64,000 bases of DNA from Bradyrhizobium sp. CER78. GTDB lineage: Bacteria > Pseudomonadota > Alphaproteobacteria > Rhizobiales > Xanthobacteraceae. The stretch spans positions 310,001 to 374,000 of the forward strand of contig NZ_JARVWP010000004.1 in NCBI RefSeq assembly GCF_029846235.1. Direction: 5' to 3'. Shown here piece after piece: positions 1 through 8,368 of this stretch. The notes beneath the pieces were generated by a model, which made no database searches, was not told where the DNA came from, and saw only the letters and a list, made by a program, of their open reading frames with translations. A program made the position numbers and the translations under genes. Within the stretch, counting starts at the first letter, position 1; each line of letters starts with the position of its first letter.

Positions 1-481
1 TCACCAGAAGCCACAGCGCGCTGTGCTCCTGCGCCGATTTCAGCACGTCGCCCATGAAGCCCGGCGTCACCTCGCGGCCGGCGGCGCGGGACACCATGTC
101 CCAGGCGCCGACCAGCACGATGAGCGAGACGATACCGATGATCACGTTCTTCCACGACGTCCCGCGCAGCCCGAGGTAATCGGCGAACGAGATCCGGGTC
201 CGGCGGATCGCGAACCACAGCACCAGCAGCACCATCGGCAGGCCGGCGAGGACCGAGAGCGAGATCGTCAGGCCGTCGGCAACCACATGGGTGATGCCGG
301 CGGCCGACAATTCGCCGCCCTGCGCGATGATGCGATAGACGATGACGGCGACCTGGCCGAGGAACATCGCGGCGAAGATCAAAAAGCCCCACAGCGCGGT
401 GCCCCAGAACTTCCAGACCCGCGGGGGACGTGGCGCCGGATCGATAGCGGCCGGTGGAGTGTCGGGATTGAGTGCGTCCAT
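1..481 (-). CDS. CPBP-type (CAAX protease-like) membrane protein, 3'-clipped
   Basis: The reading frame starts at ATG 481 and runs off the left edge of the window, so only about 160 N-terminal residues are visible. The visible part has a proline-rich cytoplasmic head (residues 1-20), then hydrophobic segments near 25-50, 68-92 and 112-128, separated by short basic loops. The arrangement and the loop holding ADYLGLRG resemble CPBP-family intramembrane proteases, but the diagnostic EExxxR motif would lie beyond the window, so the family call is tentative. The start has an AAGG element about 8 bases upstream. It begins only 10 bases after the aidB stop, so the two are probably co-transcribed. 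Confidence 0.7.
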   Translation of the reverse strand, partial: MDALNPDTPPAAIDPAPRPPRVWKFWGTALWGFLIFAAMFLGQVAVIVYRIIAQGGELSAAGITHVVADGLTISLSVLAGLPMVLLVLWFAIRRTRISFADYLGLRGTSWKNVIIGIVSLIVLVGAWDMVSRAAGREVTPGFMGDVLKSAQEHSALWLLV

Positions 482-491
482 CAGTAAACCT

Positions 492-2135
492 TCATGGCAA
501 CGCCCGCGCCAGCAGCGCGCGCTGATCGGCATCGGACAGGTCCACCGCGCCGTACATGCCGGCGTGGCGTTCGGCAAGCCGTGTCGCCGCGAACAGTTCG
601 GCATTGTCAGGCGAGACCTGGTTGAGCGCCGCGGCCGCCGCCAGCAGCGCCAGCTTCTCGACTGCAAGCCGCGCGATGCGCTCGCTGTCCGGACGGCGGA
701 ACGATTGTCCGATCGACGCGACAGCCTCGGCCGCGCCCGGCAGGCCCTTGGTCTCGTCGGCGAGTGCACCCAAGACGGCGAGCGCGGCGTCGGCCTCGCG
801 GCCGAGCGCGCGCAACACGTCGAGGCACATCACGTTCCCTGAGCCTTCCCAGATCGCGTTGACCGGCGACTCCCGGTAATGCCGCGCCAGAATGCCCTCC
901 TCGACATAGCCGTTGCCGCCGAGGCATTCCATCGCCTCATAGAGGAAGCCGGGCGCGCTCTTGCAGGTCCAGTATTTGATCGCCGGCGTCAGCAACCGCA
1001 TGTAAGCGGCCTCGCCTGCGTCGCTGGGCGCGCGATCGAAGGCGCGGCAGAGCCGCATTACCAGCGCGATGGACGCCTCGACATGCAGCGCCATGTCCGA
1101 GAGTACCGCCTGCATCAACGGCTGGTCGGCGAGATGCTTCTGAAACACGCTGCGATGCCGCGCGTGATTGAGCGCATGCGCCAGCCCCGAGCGCATCAGG
1201 CCAACGGATGCGATCGCGCAATCCTGCCGCGTCAGTTGCACCATCTGGATGATGGTGCGGATGCCCTTGCCCTCCTCGCCGATCAATTCGGCATACGCGC
1301 CGTGGAATTCGACCTCCGAGGAGGCATTGGAGCGGTTGCCGAGCTTGTCCTTCAGCCGTTGGAAGTGGATCGCGTTGACGGTGCCGTCGGGCGCAAAGCG
1401 CGGCATGAAGAAGCAGCTCAGGCCGCCGTTGGCCTGCGCCAGCACCAGGAATGCGTCGCACATCGGCGCCGACATGAACCATTTGTGGCCGGTGATGCGC
1501 CAGGCGCCGCCATCGGGCTCGGCGCGCGTCGTGTTGGCGCGCACATCGGTGCCGCCCTGCTTCTCCGTCATGCCCATGCCGAGCGTCATGCCGCGCTTGG
1601 TCCACCACGGCGCAAAGCTCGGGTCATAAGCGCGCGTGCCGATGACCGGCATCGTCTTCGCCAGGATCTCCGGCTGCGAGGCCAGCGCCGCGACCGAGGC
1701 ACGCGTCATCGTGATCGGGCAGAGATGGCCGGTCTCGACCTGGGAGGCGATGTAGAATTTCGCCGCGCGCACCACCTCGGCCGCGCCACCGGCCGGCTTG
1801 CCGTCCATGGTCCAGGTCGAATTGTGCACACCGGCATGGGCGGACTGCGCCATCAGCTCGTGATAGGCCGGATGAAACTCGACCTCGTCGCGGCGATTGC
1901 CCCTGGCATCGAAGGTGCGCAGCTTCGGCGTGTTCTCGTTGGCGACGCGGCCGCGTTCCGCCATCACGGCGGAGCCCCAATGCTTGCCGAAATCGGAGAG
2001 TTCAGCTGACGCCGACGCCCCGCCATTGGCGGCCACCGCGGCCGCGAGCGGTGCGTCCGCTGTGAAGAAGTCGACGTCCTCAAAGGGCGGCGACTGGTTG
2101 AGGACGTCGTGCGTGGCAAACGGAGCCTGCGTCAT
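492..2135 (-). CDS. aidB: AidB-family acyl-CoA dehydrogenase
   Basis: This 547-residue flavoprotein is collinear with E. coli AidB over its whole length. Shared landmarks are FHPAYHELM, LCPITMT, GMGMTEKQGG(T/S)D, TGHKWFMSAP, LKDKLGNRSNASSEVEF and PVNAIWEGSGNVMCLDVLRAL. AidB proteins bind FAD, have weak isovaleryl-CoA dehydrogenase activity, bind DNA, and in enterobacteria belong to the adaptive response to alkylation. Whether it serves DNA protection or fatty-acid/leucine catabolism here cannot be told from the sequence; no ada or alkB gene is nearby. The C-terminus (last about 100 residues) is the variable DNA-binding region. It appears to lead a two-gene unit with the CPBP-like gene. Confidence 0.9.
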   Translation of the reverse strand: MTQAPFATHDVLNQSPPFEDVDFFTADAPLAAAVAANGGASASAELSDFGKHWGSAVMAERGRVANENTPKLRTFDARGNRRDEVEFHPAYHELMAQSAHAGVHNSTWTMDGKPAGGAAEVVRAAKFYIASQVETGHLCPITMTRASVAALASQPEILAKTMPVIGTRAYDPSFAPWWTKRGMTLGMGMTEKQGGTDVRANTTRAEPDGGAWRITGHKWFMSAPMCDAFLVLAQANGGLSCFFMPRFAPDGTVNAIHFQRLKDKLGNRSNASSEVEFHGAYAELIGEEGKGIRTIIQMVQLTRQDCAIASVGLMRSGLAHALNHARHRSVFQKHLADQPLMQAVLSDMALHVEASIALVMRLCRAFDRAPSDAGEAAYMRLLTPAIKYWTCKSAPGFLYEAMECLGGNGYVEEGILARHYRESPVNAIWEGSGNVMCLDVLRALGREADAALAVLGALADETKGLPGAAEAVASIGQSFRRPDSERIARLAVEKLALLAAAAALNQVSPDNAELFAATRLAERHAGMYGAVDLSDADQRALLARALP

Positions 2136-2223
2136 GGTCTCCTCGAGAGCGATCTCGCGTCGCCGATGCGGCCCGGACGACAGCCGCTTCGGCCGGGATC
2201 ACGAGCCAATCGTGGCGCAATGG

Positions 2224-2292
2224 AATCGGGGGATCATAGGCCTGCGCACCGGCGCCGGGCAGCGAAAAATGCGTCATCGCTCGATGCTTCAG
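2224..2292 (-). pseudogene. C-terminal relic of a VanX-type dipeptidase gene
   Basis: Read on the minus strand, this stretch encodes [22 protein letters not shown], which matches the very end of the intact dipeptidase 0.6 kb upstream ([22 protein letters not shown]). The catalytic Glu-Trp-Trp-His is degraded to ERMTH, an in-frame stop lies just upstream, and nothing else of the protein can be found. It is best explained as the decayed remnant of a duplicated copy, or a partial duplication, with the small hypothetical gene 2365-2778 now lying between the two tails. The rest of the 2136-2364 gap shows no gene. Confidence 0.65.
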
Positions 2293-2364
2293 CGGCGATG
2301 GCGATCAAGCCGTAAGGGCCCGGGCACATGATTGAACTCCCGTCCAGCCGAACCGTCGTGACGG

Positions 2365-2778
2365 TCAGGTCAGACGCGTCCTGTCCACCTTGGTCCTGGA
2401 AGCCAGTACCGGAAGCAGGTCGCCGGCGTGCAGCGGCTGGCCGCAGGGGAAGGACGACATCCGCAGCACCGACTGATGCGTGACCCCGTCGACCGGCGAG
2501 ACATAGACGACGCGCAGCTCGATCTTGTGCCTTACGTTGTAGCCCTGCCACTTCGGGTTCTCTTTCCGCAGCAGTTCGGCACCGTCACAACGGACCATGC
2601 CGGAGGTCCACTTCGTTTTGCTGAAGATCCCGCGCTCGACTTTTTCCAGATAGCATTGGTCGTTGACGCCGCTGACGCGCGCATCGACGCGCTTGTAGTT
2701 GGTGGTCTTGTCGTACTGGTCGTAGGCCACGATGCCCACGGCACTGGCCAAAATGATCGCAAGGCCTGCCAGACGCAT
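2365..2778 (-). CDS. hypothetical membrane-anchored protein
   Basis: This 137-residue product starts with MRLAGLAIILASAVGIVAYDQYDK, a single N-terminal membrane anchor or uncleaved signal, followed by a soluble domain predicted to lie outside the cytoplasm. It has three cysteines (QCYLEK, VRCDG, FPCGQ) that could form a disulfide. The ATG at 2778 was chosen over the ATG at 2805 because it has GGGAG seven bases upstream and puts the hydrophobic stretch at the very N-terminus. The alternating pattern resembles DUF3592-like domains only loosely. It lies downstream of the dipeptidase gene on the same strand. Function unknown. Confidence 0.7.
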   Translation of the reverse strand: MRLAGLAIILASAVGIVAYDQYDKTTNYKRVDARVSGVNDQCYLEKVERGIFSKTKWTSGMVRCDGAELLRKENPKWQGYNVRHKIELRVVYVSPVDGVTHQSVLRMSSFPCGQPLHAGDLLPVLASRTKVDRTRLT

Positions 2779-2907
2779 GTTCCGTGCTCCCGCTCTGTCC
2801 GCCATGATAGGCGGGGCAATTAAGGAGTGTTGAACGCGCGCGCCGCTACCTTTGCGAGGGCAAGCAATGTGTTGCGAACATGCTTCGGATTTGAGGAAAA
2901 TCCCGCG

Positions 2908-3654
2908 CTATCGTGCCCGCACGATCGGGAAGTCGTAGGCCGCTGCGCCCGCCCCCGGCAACGAAAAGTGCCACCATTCCTTTGAATAATTGGCAAATCC
3001 CTGCCGGGCCATCGCCGTGACCAGCATGGTCCGCCAGCGCCTCTGCGCCGGCGTGATCGAGCCCGCAGCGGTATGCGCCTTGACGTCGGAACAGTCATAG
3101 CCGGTGCCCATGTCGACGCTGCCTTCCGGAGCGCGCGCGGCGACCGGCGCAGTGCAGTCGGCATAGTCCTTGGCCGGATCGAACTTGCGCGAATTGTCGG
3201 CGCCAAGATCGACCAGCGTGAGATCGACCGCGGCGCCGGTCGAATGGCCGGAATGGGTGGCGATATAGCCGAGGCGGAACAAATCCGCCTTCGAGAACGC
3301 CGGATTGTAGCGCCGTTCGGCGGCGGTCTCCTTGCCGTTCCTCGACCACGCCACCATGTCGGCGACCGCGCGGGCCGGCCGGTAGCAATCGAACATTTTC
3401 AGCGACAGTCTTTGTCGCGCCAGTTCCCGCTGCACGGCCTTGAGGCGAAGGCCCACGTCCCGCTTCACCACGCATTCCGCCGCGTCATAGCCCGCGATCG
3501 GCCGGCCCATGAAGTTGTTCGCGCCGGCGTAGCGAATGTCCTGGATGATGGTCGGATCGATGTCGCGCAGAAACGCGAAGTCGCCCGGAAGGCCCTGGGC
3601 AAGGACCGGCGAGACCAAGCCCGCAACAGCGACGAGGATCCCGACAATTTGCAA
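2908..3654 (-). CDS. M15D (VanX/DdpX-type) D-alanyl-D-alanine dipeptidase, exported
   Basis: A zinc peptidase that should cleave D-Ala-D-Ala or a related dipeptide. The M15 metal site is visible: [13 protein letters not shown] (SxHxxGxAxD, with His and Asp ligands) and near the C-terminus EWWHF, giving the catalytic Glu and third ligand His. FDCYRPARA is the family substrate-site segment. An N-terminal hydrophobic run ending VSPVLAQ looks like a signal peptide, so the enzyme is probably periplasmic. The TTG at 3654 is proposed as start because GGAG lies seven bases upstream. The frame is open up to 3834, but that extension is arginine-rich and reaches into the pyrB promoter region. The start is uncertain; the gene is not. 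Confidence 0.85.
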   Translation of the reverse strand: MQIVGILVAVAGLVSPVLAQGLPGDFAFLRDIDPTIIQDIRYAGANNFMGRPIAGYDAAECVVKRDVGLRLKAVQRELARQRLSLKMFDCYRPARAVADMVAWSRNGKETAAERRYNPAFSKADLFRLGYIATHSGHSTGAAVDLTLVDLGADNSRKFDPAKDYADCTAPVAARAPEGSVDMGTGYDCSDVKAHTAAGSITPAQRRWRTMLVTAMARQGFANYSKEWWHFSLPGAGAAAYDFPIVRAR

Positions 3655-3857
3655 GCTCTCGCTCCAGCGCAGCCGCCGGGCTGGTCCCGGCCGTCCCCGT
3701 CTTGTTCCGGAAAGACCAGCAAAAGCAAGCCATCGGTGGCCCGCCAGGCGCGGAGCATGGCGGCCGAGAAGGCGGCCCCATCTTACTCGGGGAAAACTCA
3801 TCTGGCCCCTCTTCGCGCTTGCCCCACCGGCCATCCGCGCCTATAGCTCTGGCTTTA

Positions 3858-4811
3858 ATGACCCCATCATTGAAATCGACTTTTGTCCTCGGTCACCGGC
3901 ATCTGCTGGGCATCGAGGGCCTTTCCGCTGACGACATCACGGGCCTGCTCGACCTCTCCGAGGAGTATGTCGAGCTCAACCGCCAGGTCGACAAGAAACG
4001 CGCCAGTCTGCGCGGCCGCACCCAGGTCAATCTGTTCTTCGAGGCCTCGACCCGGACCCAGTCCTCGTTCGAGATCGCCGGAAAACGCCTGGGCGCCGAC
4101 GTCATGAACATGTCGGTGTCATCGATGTCGACCCGAAAGGGCGAGACCTTGATGGACACCGCGGTGACGCTGAACGCGATGCACCCCGACATCCTGGTGG
4201 TGCGCCATCACGCCTCCGGCGCGGTCGAGCTCCTGGCGCGCAAGGTTGACGGTTCCGTGATCAATGCCGGTGACGGCAGCCACGAGCATCCGACCCAAGC
4301 GCTGCTGGACGCGCTGACGATCCGCCGCAACAAGGGCCGGCTCGAAGGGCTGACGATCGCGATCTGCGGCGACGTGCTGCATTCGCGCGTTGCGCGCTCC
4401 AACATCATCCTGCTCAACACGATGGGCGCGCGCGTCCGCGTCGTGGCCCCCTCCACCTTGCTGCCGCCCGGGATCGAGCGGATGGGCGTCGAGGTCGCGC
4501 GCGACATGCGCGAGGGGTTGAACGGCGCCGACATCGTGATGATGCTGCGGTTGCAGCGTGAGCGCATGAACGGCTCCTTCGTGCCGTCGTCGGGCGAGTA
4601 TTTCCACTATTTCGGCCTCGACCAGAAGAAACTCGGTTACGCCAAGCCGGACGCGCTCGTGATGCATCCGGGCCCGATGAACCGTGGTGTCGAGATCGAC
4701 ACCTTCGTTGCCGACGGCGCGCAGTCGCTGATCCGTGAACAAGTTGAAATGGGTGTGGCAGTGCGCATGGCGGTGCTGGAAGCGCTCGCCCGCAACCTGC
4801 CGAACGCGTGA
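3858..4811 (+). CDS. pyrB: aspartate carbamoyltransferase catalytic subunit
   Basis: Catalyses carbamoyl phosphate + L-aspartate to carbamoyl-aspartate, the committed step of pyrimidine synthesis. The 317-residue protein has the carbamoyl-phosphate loop STRT (64-67), the HPTQ motif (144-147) and HPGP near the C-terminus, all standard for the transcarbamylase fold. ATG 3858 starts the conserved sequence [18 protein letters not shown]; the open frame upstream to 3702 is not conserved-looking. No pyrI regulatory subunit is present. The stop overlaps a possible GTG start of the dihydroorotase gene, which suggests translational coupling, as in ATCase classes that form a complex with a dihydroorotase-like partner. 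Confidence 0.97.
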   Translation: MTPSLKSTFVLGHRHLLGIEGLSADDITGLLDLSEEYVELNRQVDKKRASLRGRTQVNLFFEASTRTQSSFEIAGKRLGADVMNMSVSSMSTRKGETLMDTAVTLNAMHPDILVVRHHASGAVELLARKVDGSVINAGDGSHEHPTQALLDALTIRRNKGRLEGLTIAICGDVLHSRVARSNIILLNTMGARVRVVAPSTLLPPGIERMGVEVARDMREGLNGADIVMMLRLQRERMNGSFVPSSGEYFHYFGLDQKKLGYAKPDALVMHPGPMNRGVEIDTFVADGAQSLIREQVEMGVAVRMAVLEALARNLPNA

Positions 4812-4816
4812 GACCG

Positions 4817-6118
4817 ATGCTGACCGATCGCCGCCCCATCCTGCTCGCCAACGCCCGCGTCATCGATCCGTCGCGCGACTTCGACGGTCCGGGCGATGTC
4901 CTGATCGCCGACGGCGTAATCCGTGACGCCAAGCGCGGCATCGGCGCCGCCGGCGTCCCCGAAGGCACCGACATCGTCAATTGCGCCGGCAAGATCGTGG
5001 CCCCAGGCCTGATCGACATGCGCGCCTTCGTCGGTGAACCCGGCGCCAGCCACCGCGAGACCTTTGCGTCCGCGAGCCAGGCCGCCGCCGCCGGCGGCAT
5101 CACCACCATCATCTGCCAGCCCGACACCTCGCCGGTGATCGACAATTCGGCGACCGTCGACTTCGTACTGCGCCGCGCCCGCGACACCGCGATCGTCAAC
5201 ATCCACCCGATGGCGGCGCTGACCAAGGGCATGCAGGGCCAGGAGATGACCGAGATCGGTCTCTTGAAGGCTGCCGGCGCGGTGGCCTTCACCGATGGCG
5301 ACCGCAGCGTCACCAACGCCCAGGTGATGCGGCGCGCGCTGACCTACGCCCGCGATTTCGACGCGTTGATCGTGCATCACACCGAGGACCCGCATCTGGT
5401 CGGCGAAGGCGTGATGAACGAAGGCGAGTTCGCCACAAGGCTCGGCCTTGCCGGGATTCCGACCGCCGCCGAGTCGATCATGCTCGAGCGCGACATGCGG
5501 CTCGCGGGCCTGACCGGCGGGCGCTATCACGCGGCCTCGCTGACCTCGACCGAGTCGCTGGAGATCCTCAAGCGTGCCCGCGACGCCGGTCACAATGTCT
5601 CGGCCTCGGTCTCGATCAACCACGTGACCTTGAACGAGAACGACATAGGCCCCTACCGCACCTTCCTGAAGCTGGCGCCACCGCTGCGCACCGAGGAGGA
5701 CCGCAAGGCGCTGGTCTCAGCGCTAGCCTCCGGGCTGATCGACGTCGTGATGAGCGATCACAATCCGCAGGACGTCGAGGTCAAGCGGCTGCCGTTCGCG
5801 GAAGCGGCGAGCGGGGCGGTCGGCCTGCAGACCATGCTGCCGGCAGCGCTGCGGCTGATCCACAATGGCGAGATGGACTTCAAGACGCTGATCCGGGCGA
5901 TGTCGACGCGGCCGGCGGAACTGCTCGGCCTGCCGGGCGGCACGCTGCGCGCCGGTGCGCCGGCCGACGTGATCGTGATCGACGCCGACACCCCTTGGGT
6001 GCTCGATCGCGACGACCTCAAATCGCTGTGCAAGAATACGCCGTTCGACGACGCCCGCTTCTCGGGCCGCGTGACGCGGACGATCGTCGGCGGACGCACC
6101 GTGTACGAACACGTCTAA
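4817..6118 (+). CDS. pyrC: dihydroorotase (PyrC type), lacking the HxH metal motif
   Basis: An amidohydrolase-fold protein of about 433 residues assigned to the third step of pyrimidine synthesis by similarity and by its overlap with pyrB. Conserved pieces include KIVAPGLIDM, EPGASHRET, INHVTLNENDIGPYRTFLKL and MSDHNPQD. The usual DxHxH zinc motif after the first strand reads DMRAF, so both N-terminal His ligands are absent, although later His and Asp residues remain. It may be a non-catalytic partner holding PyrB, like the PyrC' subunit of Pseudomonas, or an enzyme with unusual metal use. ATG 4817 is preferred; GTG 4808, overlapping the pyrB stop, is an alternative. Confidence 0.88.
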   Translation: MLTDRRPILLANARVIDPSRDFDGPGDVLIADGVIRDAKRGIGAAGVPEGTDIVNCAGKIVAPGLIDMRAFVGEPGASHRETFASASQAAAAGGITTIICQPDTSPVIDNSATVDFVLRRARDTAIVNIHPMAALTKGMQGQEMTEIGLLKAAGAVAFTDGDRSVTNAQVMRRALTYARDFDALIVHHTEDPHLVGEGVMNEGEFATRLGLAGIPTAAESIMLERDMRLAGLTGGRYHAASLTSTESLEILKRARDAGHNVSASVSINHVTLNENDIGPYRTFLKLAPPLRTEEDRKALVSALASGLIDVVMSDHNPQDVEVKRLPFAEAASGAVGLQTMLPAALRLIHNGEMDFKTLIRAMSTRPAELLGLPGGTLRAGAPADVIVIDADTPWVLDRDDLKSLCKNTPFDDARFSGRVTRTIVGGRTVYEHV

Positions 6119-6131
6119 ATCGGAGTGGAAC

Positions 6132-6239
6132 CTAACGCGCCGCGAGTTGCGACATCGCCTCCATCGTCGTTCCAACGACGATAGCCGCGACGTAAACGAC
6201 AAACAAAGCCTGCTCCAGCCGCCTGCGAACAGAAGCCAT
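6132..6239 (-). CDS. 35-residue small membrane protein (unannotated type)
   Basis: A short minus-strand frame in the gap between pyrC and plsY. It encodes a basic amphipathic head (MASVRRRLEQ), one hydrophobic span (ALFVVYVAAIVVG) and a short polar tail ending AAR. A GAGGGAG ribosome-binding site lies five bases before the ATG at 6239. The basic-inside topology and good initiation signal make it a credible single-pass membrane micropeptide. It is convergent with pyrC, whose stop is 13 bases away. Function unknown; existence needs comparison with related genomes. Confidence 0.55.
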   Translation of the reverse strand: MASVRRRLEQALFVVYVAAIVVGTTMEAMSQLAAR

Positions 6240-6344
6240 GATAAGCTCCCTCATTTCCACGGCCATGGTGCGGATCGATGGTTAATATTTCATTGATGGA
6301 TTCGTCCAAATTGGACCGGACCGGCCGTCCAGGGAGCCACCGCG

Positions 6345-6941
6345 ATGTCTGCTGACGCGTTCCTGCCGGTCGCCTTGCTGATCGGCTATCTCCTGGGCTC
6401 GATCCCGTTCGGCATGGTCCTCACCCGCCTCGCCGGCACGCAGGATCTGCGCACCATCGGCTCCGGCAATATCGGCGCCACCAACGTGCTGCGCACCGGC
6501 CGCAAGGGCCTCGCCGCGGCAACGCTGATCGGCGACATGCTGAAGGGCACGGTCGCCGTTATCATCGCGGGCACGATCGACGGCCCGAACGCGGCAATGC
6601 TGGCGGCGCTGGGAGCGTTCCTTGGTCACCTCTTCCCGGTCTGGCTGAAATTCCGCGGCGGCAAGGGTGTCGCGACCTATCTCGGCGTGCTGCTCGGGCT
6701 GTTCTGGCCGGCGGCGCTGATCTTTGCCGTGATCTGGCTCGGCACCGCCTACACCACACGCTACTCGTCGCTGTCAGCGCTGATCGCCGCGTTCGTGACG
6801 CCGCTATTCCTGTGGTGGTTCGGCCACAACGCCCTCGCCTCGCTGTTCGCCGTGCTGACGCTGCTGTTGTTCTACATGCACCGCGAGAACATCAAGCGCC
6901 TGCAGGCCGGCACCGAAGGCAAGATCGGCGAGAAGAGGTAG
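6345..6941 (+). CDS. plsY: acyl-phosphate:glycerol-3-phosphate acyltransferase PlsY
   Basis: A 198-residue integral membrane enzyme that transfers an acyl group from acyl-phosphate to glycerol-3-phosphate, the first step of phospholipid synthesis. All three PlsY signature regions are present: LLGSIPFG at the N-terminus, [14 protein letters not shown] after the first span, and FRGGKGVAT in the middle. About five hydrophobic spans can be drawn, and the C-terminus is a basic cytoplasmic tail. The pyrC-plsY-dprA neighbourhood is common in Rhizobiales. No obvious terminator separates it from the dispersed repeat that follows immediately. Confidence 0.96.
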   Translation: MSADAFLPVALLIGYLLGSIPFGMVLTRLAGTQDLRTIGSGNIGATNVLRTGRKGLAAATLIGDMLKGTVAVIIAGTIDGPNAAMLAALGAFLGHLFPVWLKFRGGKGVATYLGVLLGLFWPAALIFAVIWLGTAYTTRYSSLSALIAAFVTPLFLWWFGHNALASLFAVLTLLLFYMHRENIKRLQAGTEGKIGEKR

Positions 6942-6945
6942 TTTG

Positions 6946-7023
6946 CCGTCATTCCGGGGCGATGCGCAGCATCGAACCCGGAATCTCGAGGTTCCGGACT
7001 CGCTTCGCGCCCCGGAACGACGG
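6946..7023. repeat. dispersed palindromic repeat, family A (CATTCCGGGGCGATGC)
   Basis: An imperfect inverted repeat with ends GTCATTCCGGGGCG and CGCCCCGGAACGAC, with GAACCCGGAATCTCGAGGTTCCGG at its centre. It fills the space between plsY and the convergent amidase gene. Further copies are at 31353, 31936 and 36383. The position between convergent genes suggests it also acts as a transcription stop. Confidence 0.85.
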
Positions 7024-7026
7024 TGA

Positions 7027-8265
7027 TCATCCCCTCAGCGCATCCTCGACAAAGCTCGCCGCGGCCAGCGCCTTGGCGTCGTCGCCGAAGCCCGCAACCA
7101 CGGTCACGCCGACGGGCAATCCGCCCTCGGCGGTCAGCGTCGGCACGTTGACGCAGGGCACACCCATCAAGGTCCAGAGCCGGTTGTAACGAGGATCGCC
7201 GGTCGACGTCAGGCCCTTCGGCGCCGCTCCCGGCGCCGACAGCGTCAACAGCACGTCGACCTCGGTGAGAACAGTGGCGAGCGCCTGCCGCGCGCGCAGC
7301 GTAACATCCATCGCCGCGTCGTATTCCGCCGGTGTGCCGCCCTTGCTCTCGTCGAGCCGGCCGCGCAGCAGCGGCGGCATCGCATCGTAGTTCTGCCGGT
7401 ATTCCCAGGCGAGCGACTGGTGCGCCTCGAACTCCTGCACGTCAGGATGGATCCGCCACGCCTCGGCGATGACGTCAGACACGGCAATCTCCCGCACCGT
7501 CGCGCCCGCCTGCTCCGCAGCGCGCGCGGCCCTCCGCAACGCCTCCGCGCCGGATGGTTCAGGCGCGCCGGCGAATGCCTGCGTCACCACGCCGATGCGC
7601 GGCGCCGCGAGCTGCGATGGCACCACGAGGTCAGGCCGCCTCGTCATCGCAGCCAGCCCCAGCGCGACATCGCGCACGCCGGCGCCAAACAGCCCGACAG
7701 TATCGAGCGTCCATGAAAAGCACTTCACGCCGACGGTCGGCAGCAGCCGGTAGCTCGGCTTGATCGCGGCGACGCCGCAGAACGAGGCCGGCCGGATCAC
7801 GGAGCCGCCGGTCTGCGTGCCCAGTGCCAGCGGGATCATGCCGGCGGCGACCGCGGCCGCCGAGCCCGACGACGACCCGCCCGGGGTGTGCGCGTGATTG
7901 TGCGGATTGACCGTCGCGGTCGGATCGTTCGCCGCGAACGCGGTCGTCGTGGTCTTGCCGATGATGGTCGCACCGGCCTGCTTCAACGCCATCACGACCG
8001 GCGCATCGGCGCGCGGCTGATGGCGGCGATAGATCGCAGAACCCATCTCGGTCGGGAAATCGGCGGTATCGATGATGTCCTTGATACCGACTGCAATACC
8101 GCGCAATGGCCCGGCAGTTTGCGCTCGGGCGCTCTTGTCATGGCAAACAAAGGCGCCGATCGCCTCGTCCTGTGCACCAATCGCCTGCAGCGATTGATCA
8201 ATGGCCGCTTCAGGCGACAGCGTACCCTGCTCGATACGCGCTTGGAGGTCGGCAAGTGAGATCAT
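7027..8265 (-). CDS. amidase signature family hydrolase
   Basis: An amidase of about 412 residues with the Ser-cisSer-Lys triad: Lys in AVGIKDIIDT, the glycine/serine loop TPGGSSSGSAAAVAAG holding the cis-Ser, and the nucleophile Ser in GTQTGGSVIRPAS. This architecture hydrolyses amides or carbamates; GatA belongs to the same family, but no gatB or gatC is adjacent and the protein is shorter than GatA, so it is an independent amidase with unknown substrate. ATG 8265 (MISLADLQ) is preferred over ATG 8283 because GGGAAG precedes it. The 83-base gap to the divergent dprA start should hold both promoters. Confidence 0.9.
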   Translation of the reverse strand: MISLADLQARIEQGTLSPEAAIDQSLQAIGAQDEAIGAFVCHDKSARAQTAGPLRGIAVGIKDIIDTADFPTEMGSAIYRRHQPRADAPVVMALKQAGATIIGKTTTTAFAANDPTATVNPHNHAHTPGGSSSGSAAAVAAGMIPLALGTQTGGSVIRPASFCGVAAIKPSYRLLPTVGVKCFSWTLDTVGLFGAGVRDVALGLAAMTRRPDLVVPSQLAAPRIGVVTQAFAGAPEPSGAEALRRAARAAEQAGATVREIAVSDVIAEAWRIHPDVQEFEAHQSLAWEYRQNYDAMPPLLRGRLDESKGGTPAEYDAAMDVTLRARQALATVLTEVDVLLTLSAPGAAPKGLTSTGDPRYNRLWTLMGVPCVNVPTLTAEGGLPVGVTVVAGFGDDAKALAAASFVEDALRG

Positions 8266-8368
8266 GGGCAGCTTCCCTGGCATTGGCGGCTGCTTTTAGC
8301 GCGTTGCGCCGAGCTGCGCCAATGTCGCAGTTGATCACAATCTCAGGTTGGGCGAAGCTGCACCCCGC

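Noticed and set aside
23..487. Long open frame on the plus strand at the left edge
   Set aside because: It is the antisense shadow of the CPBP-like membrane protein; its composition is His/Arg/Asp-rich without any domain, and the opposite strand has hydrophobic spans and a ribosome-binding site.
879..2009. 376-residue plus-strand frame opposite aidB
   Set aside because: High-GC antisense frame; the minus strand encodes a clear AidB protein over the same region.
3655..3834. Longer N-terminus of the VanX-type dipeptidase
   Set aside because: The extra 60 residues are arginine-rich and overlap the pyrB upstream region; the start at 3654 gives a signal peptide with a ribosome-binding site.
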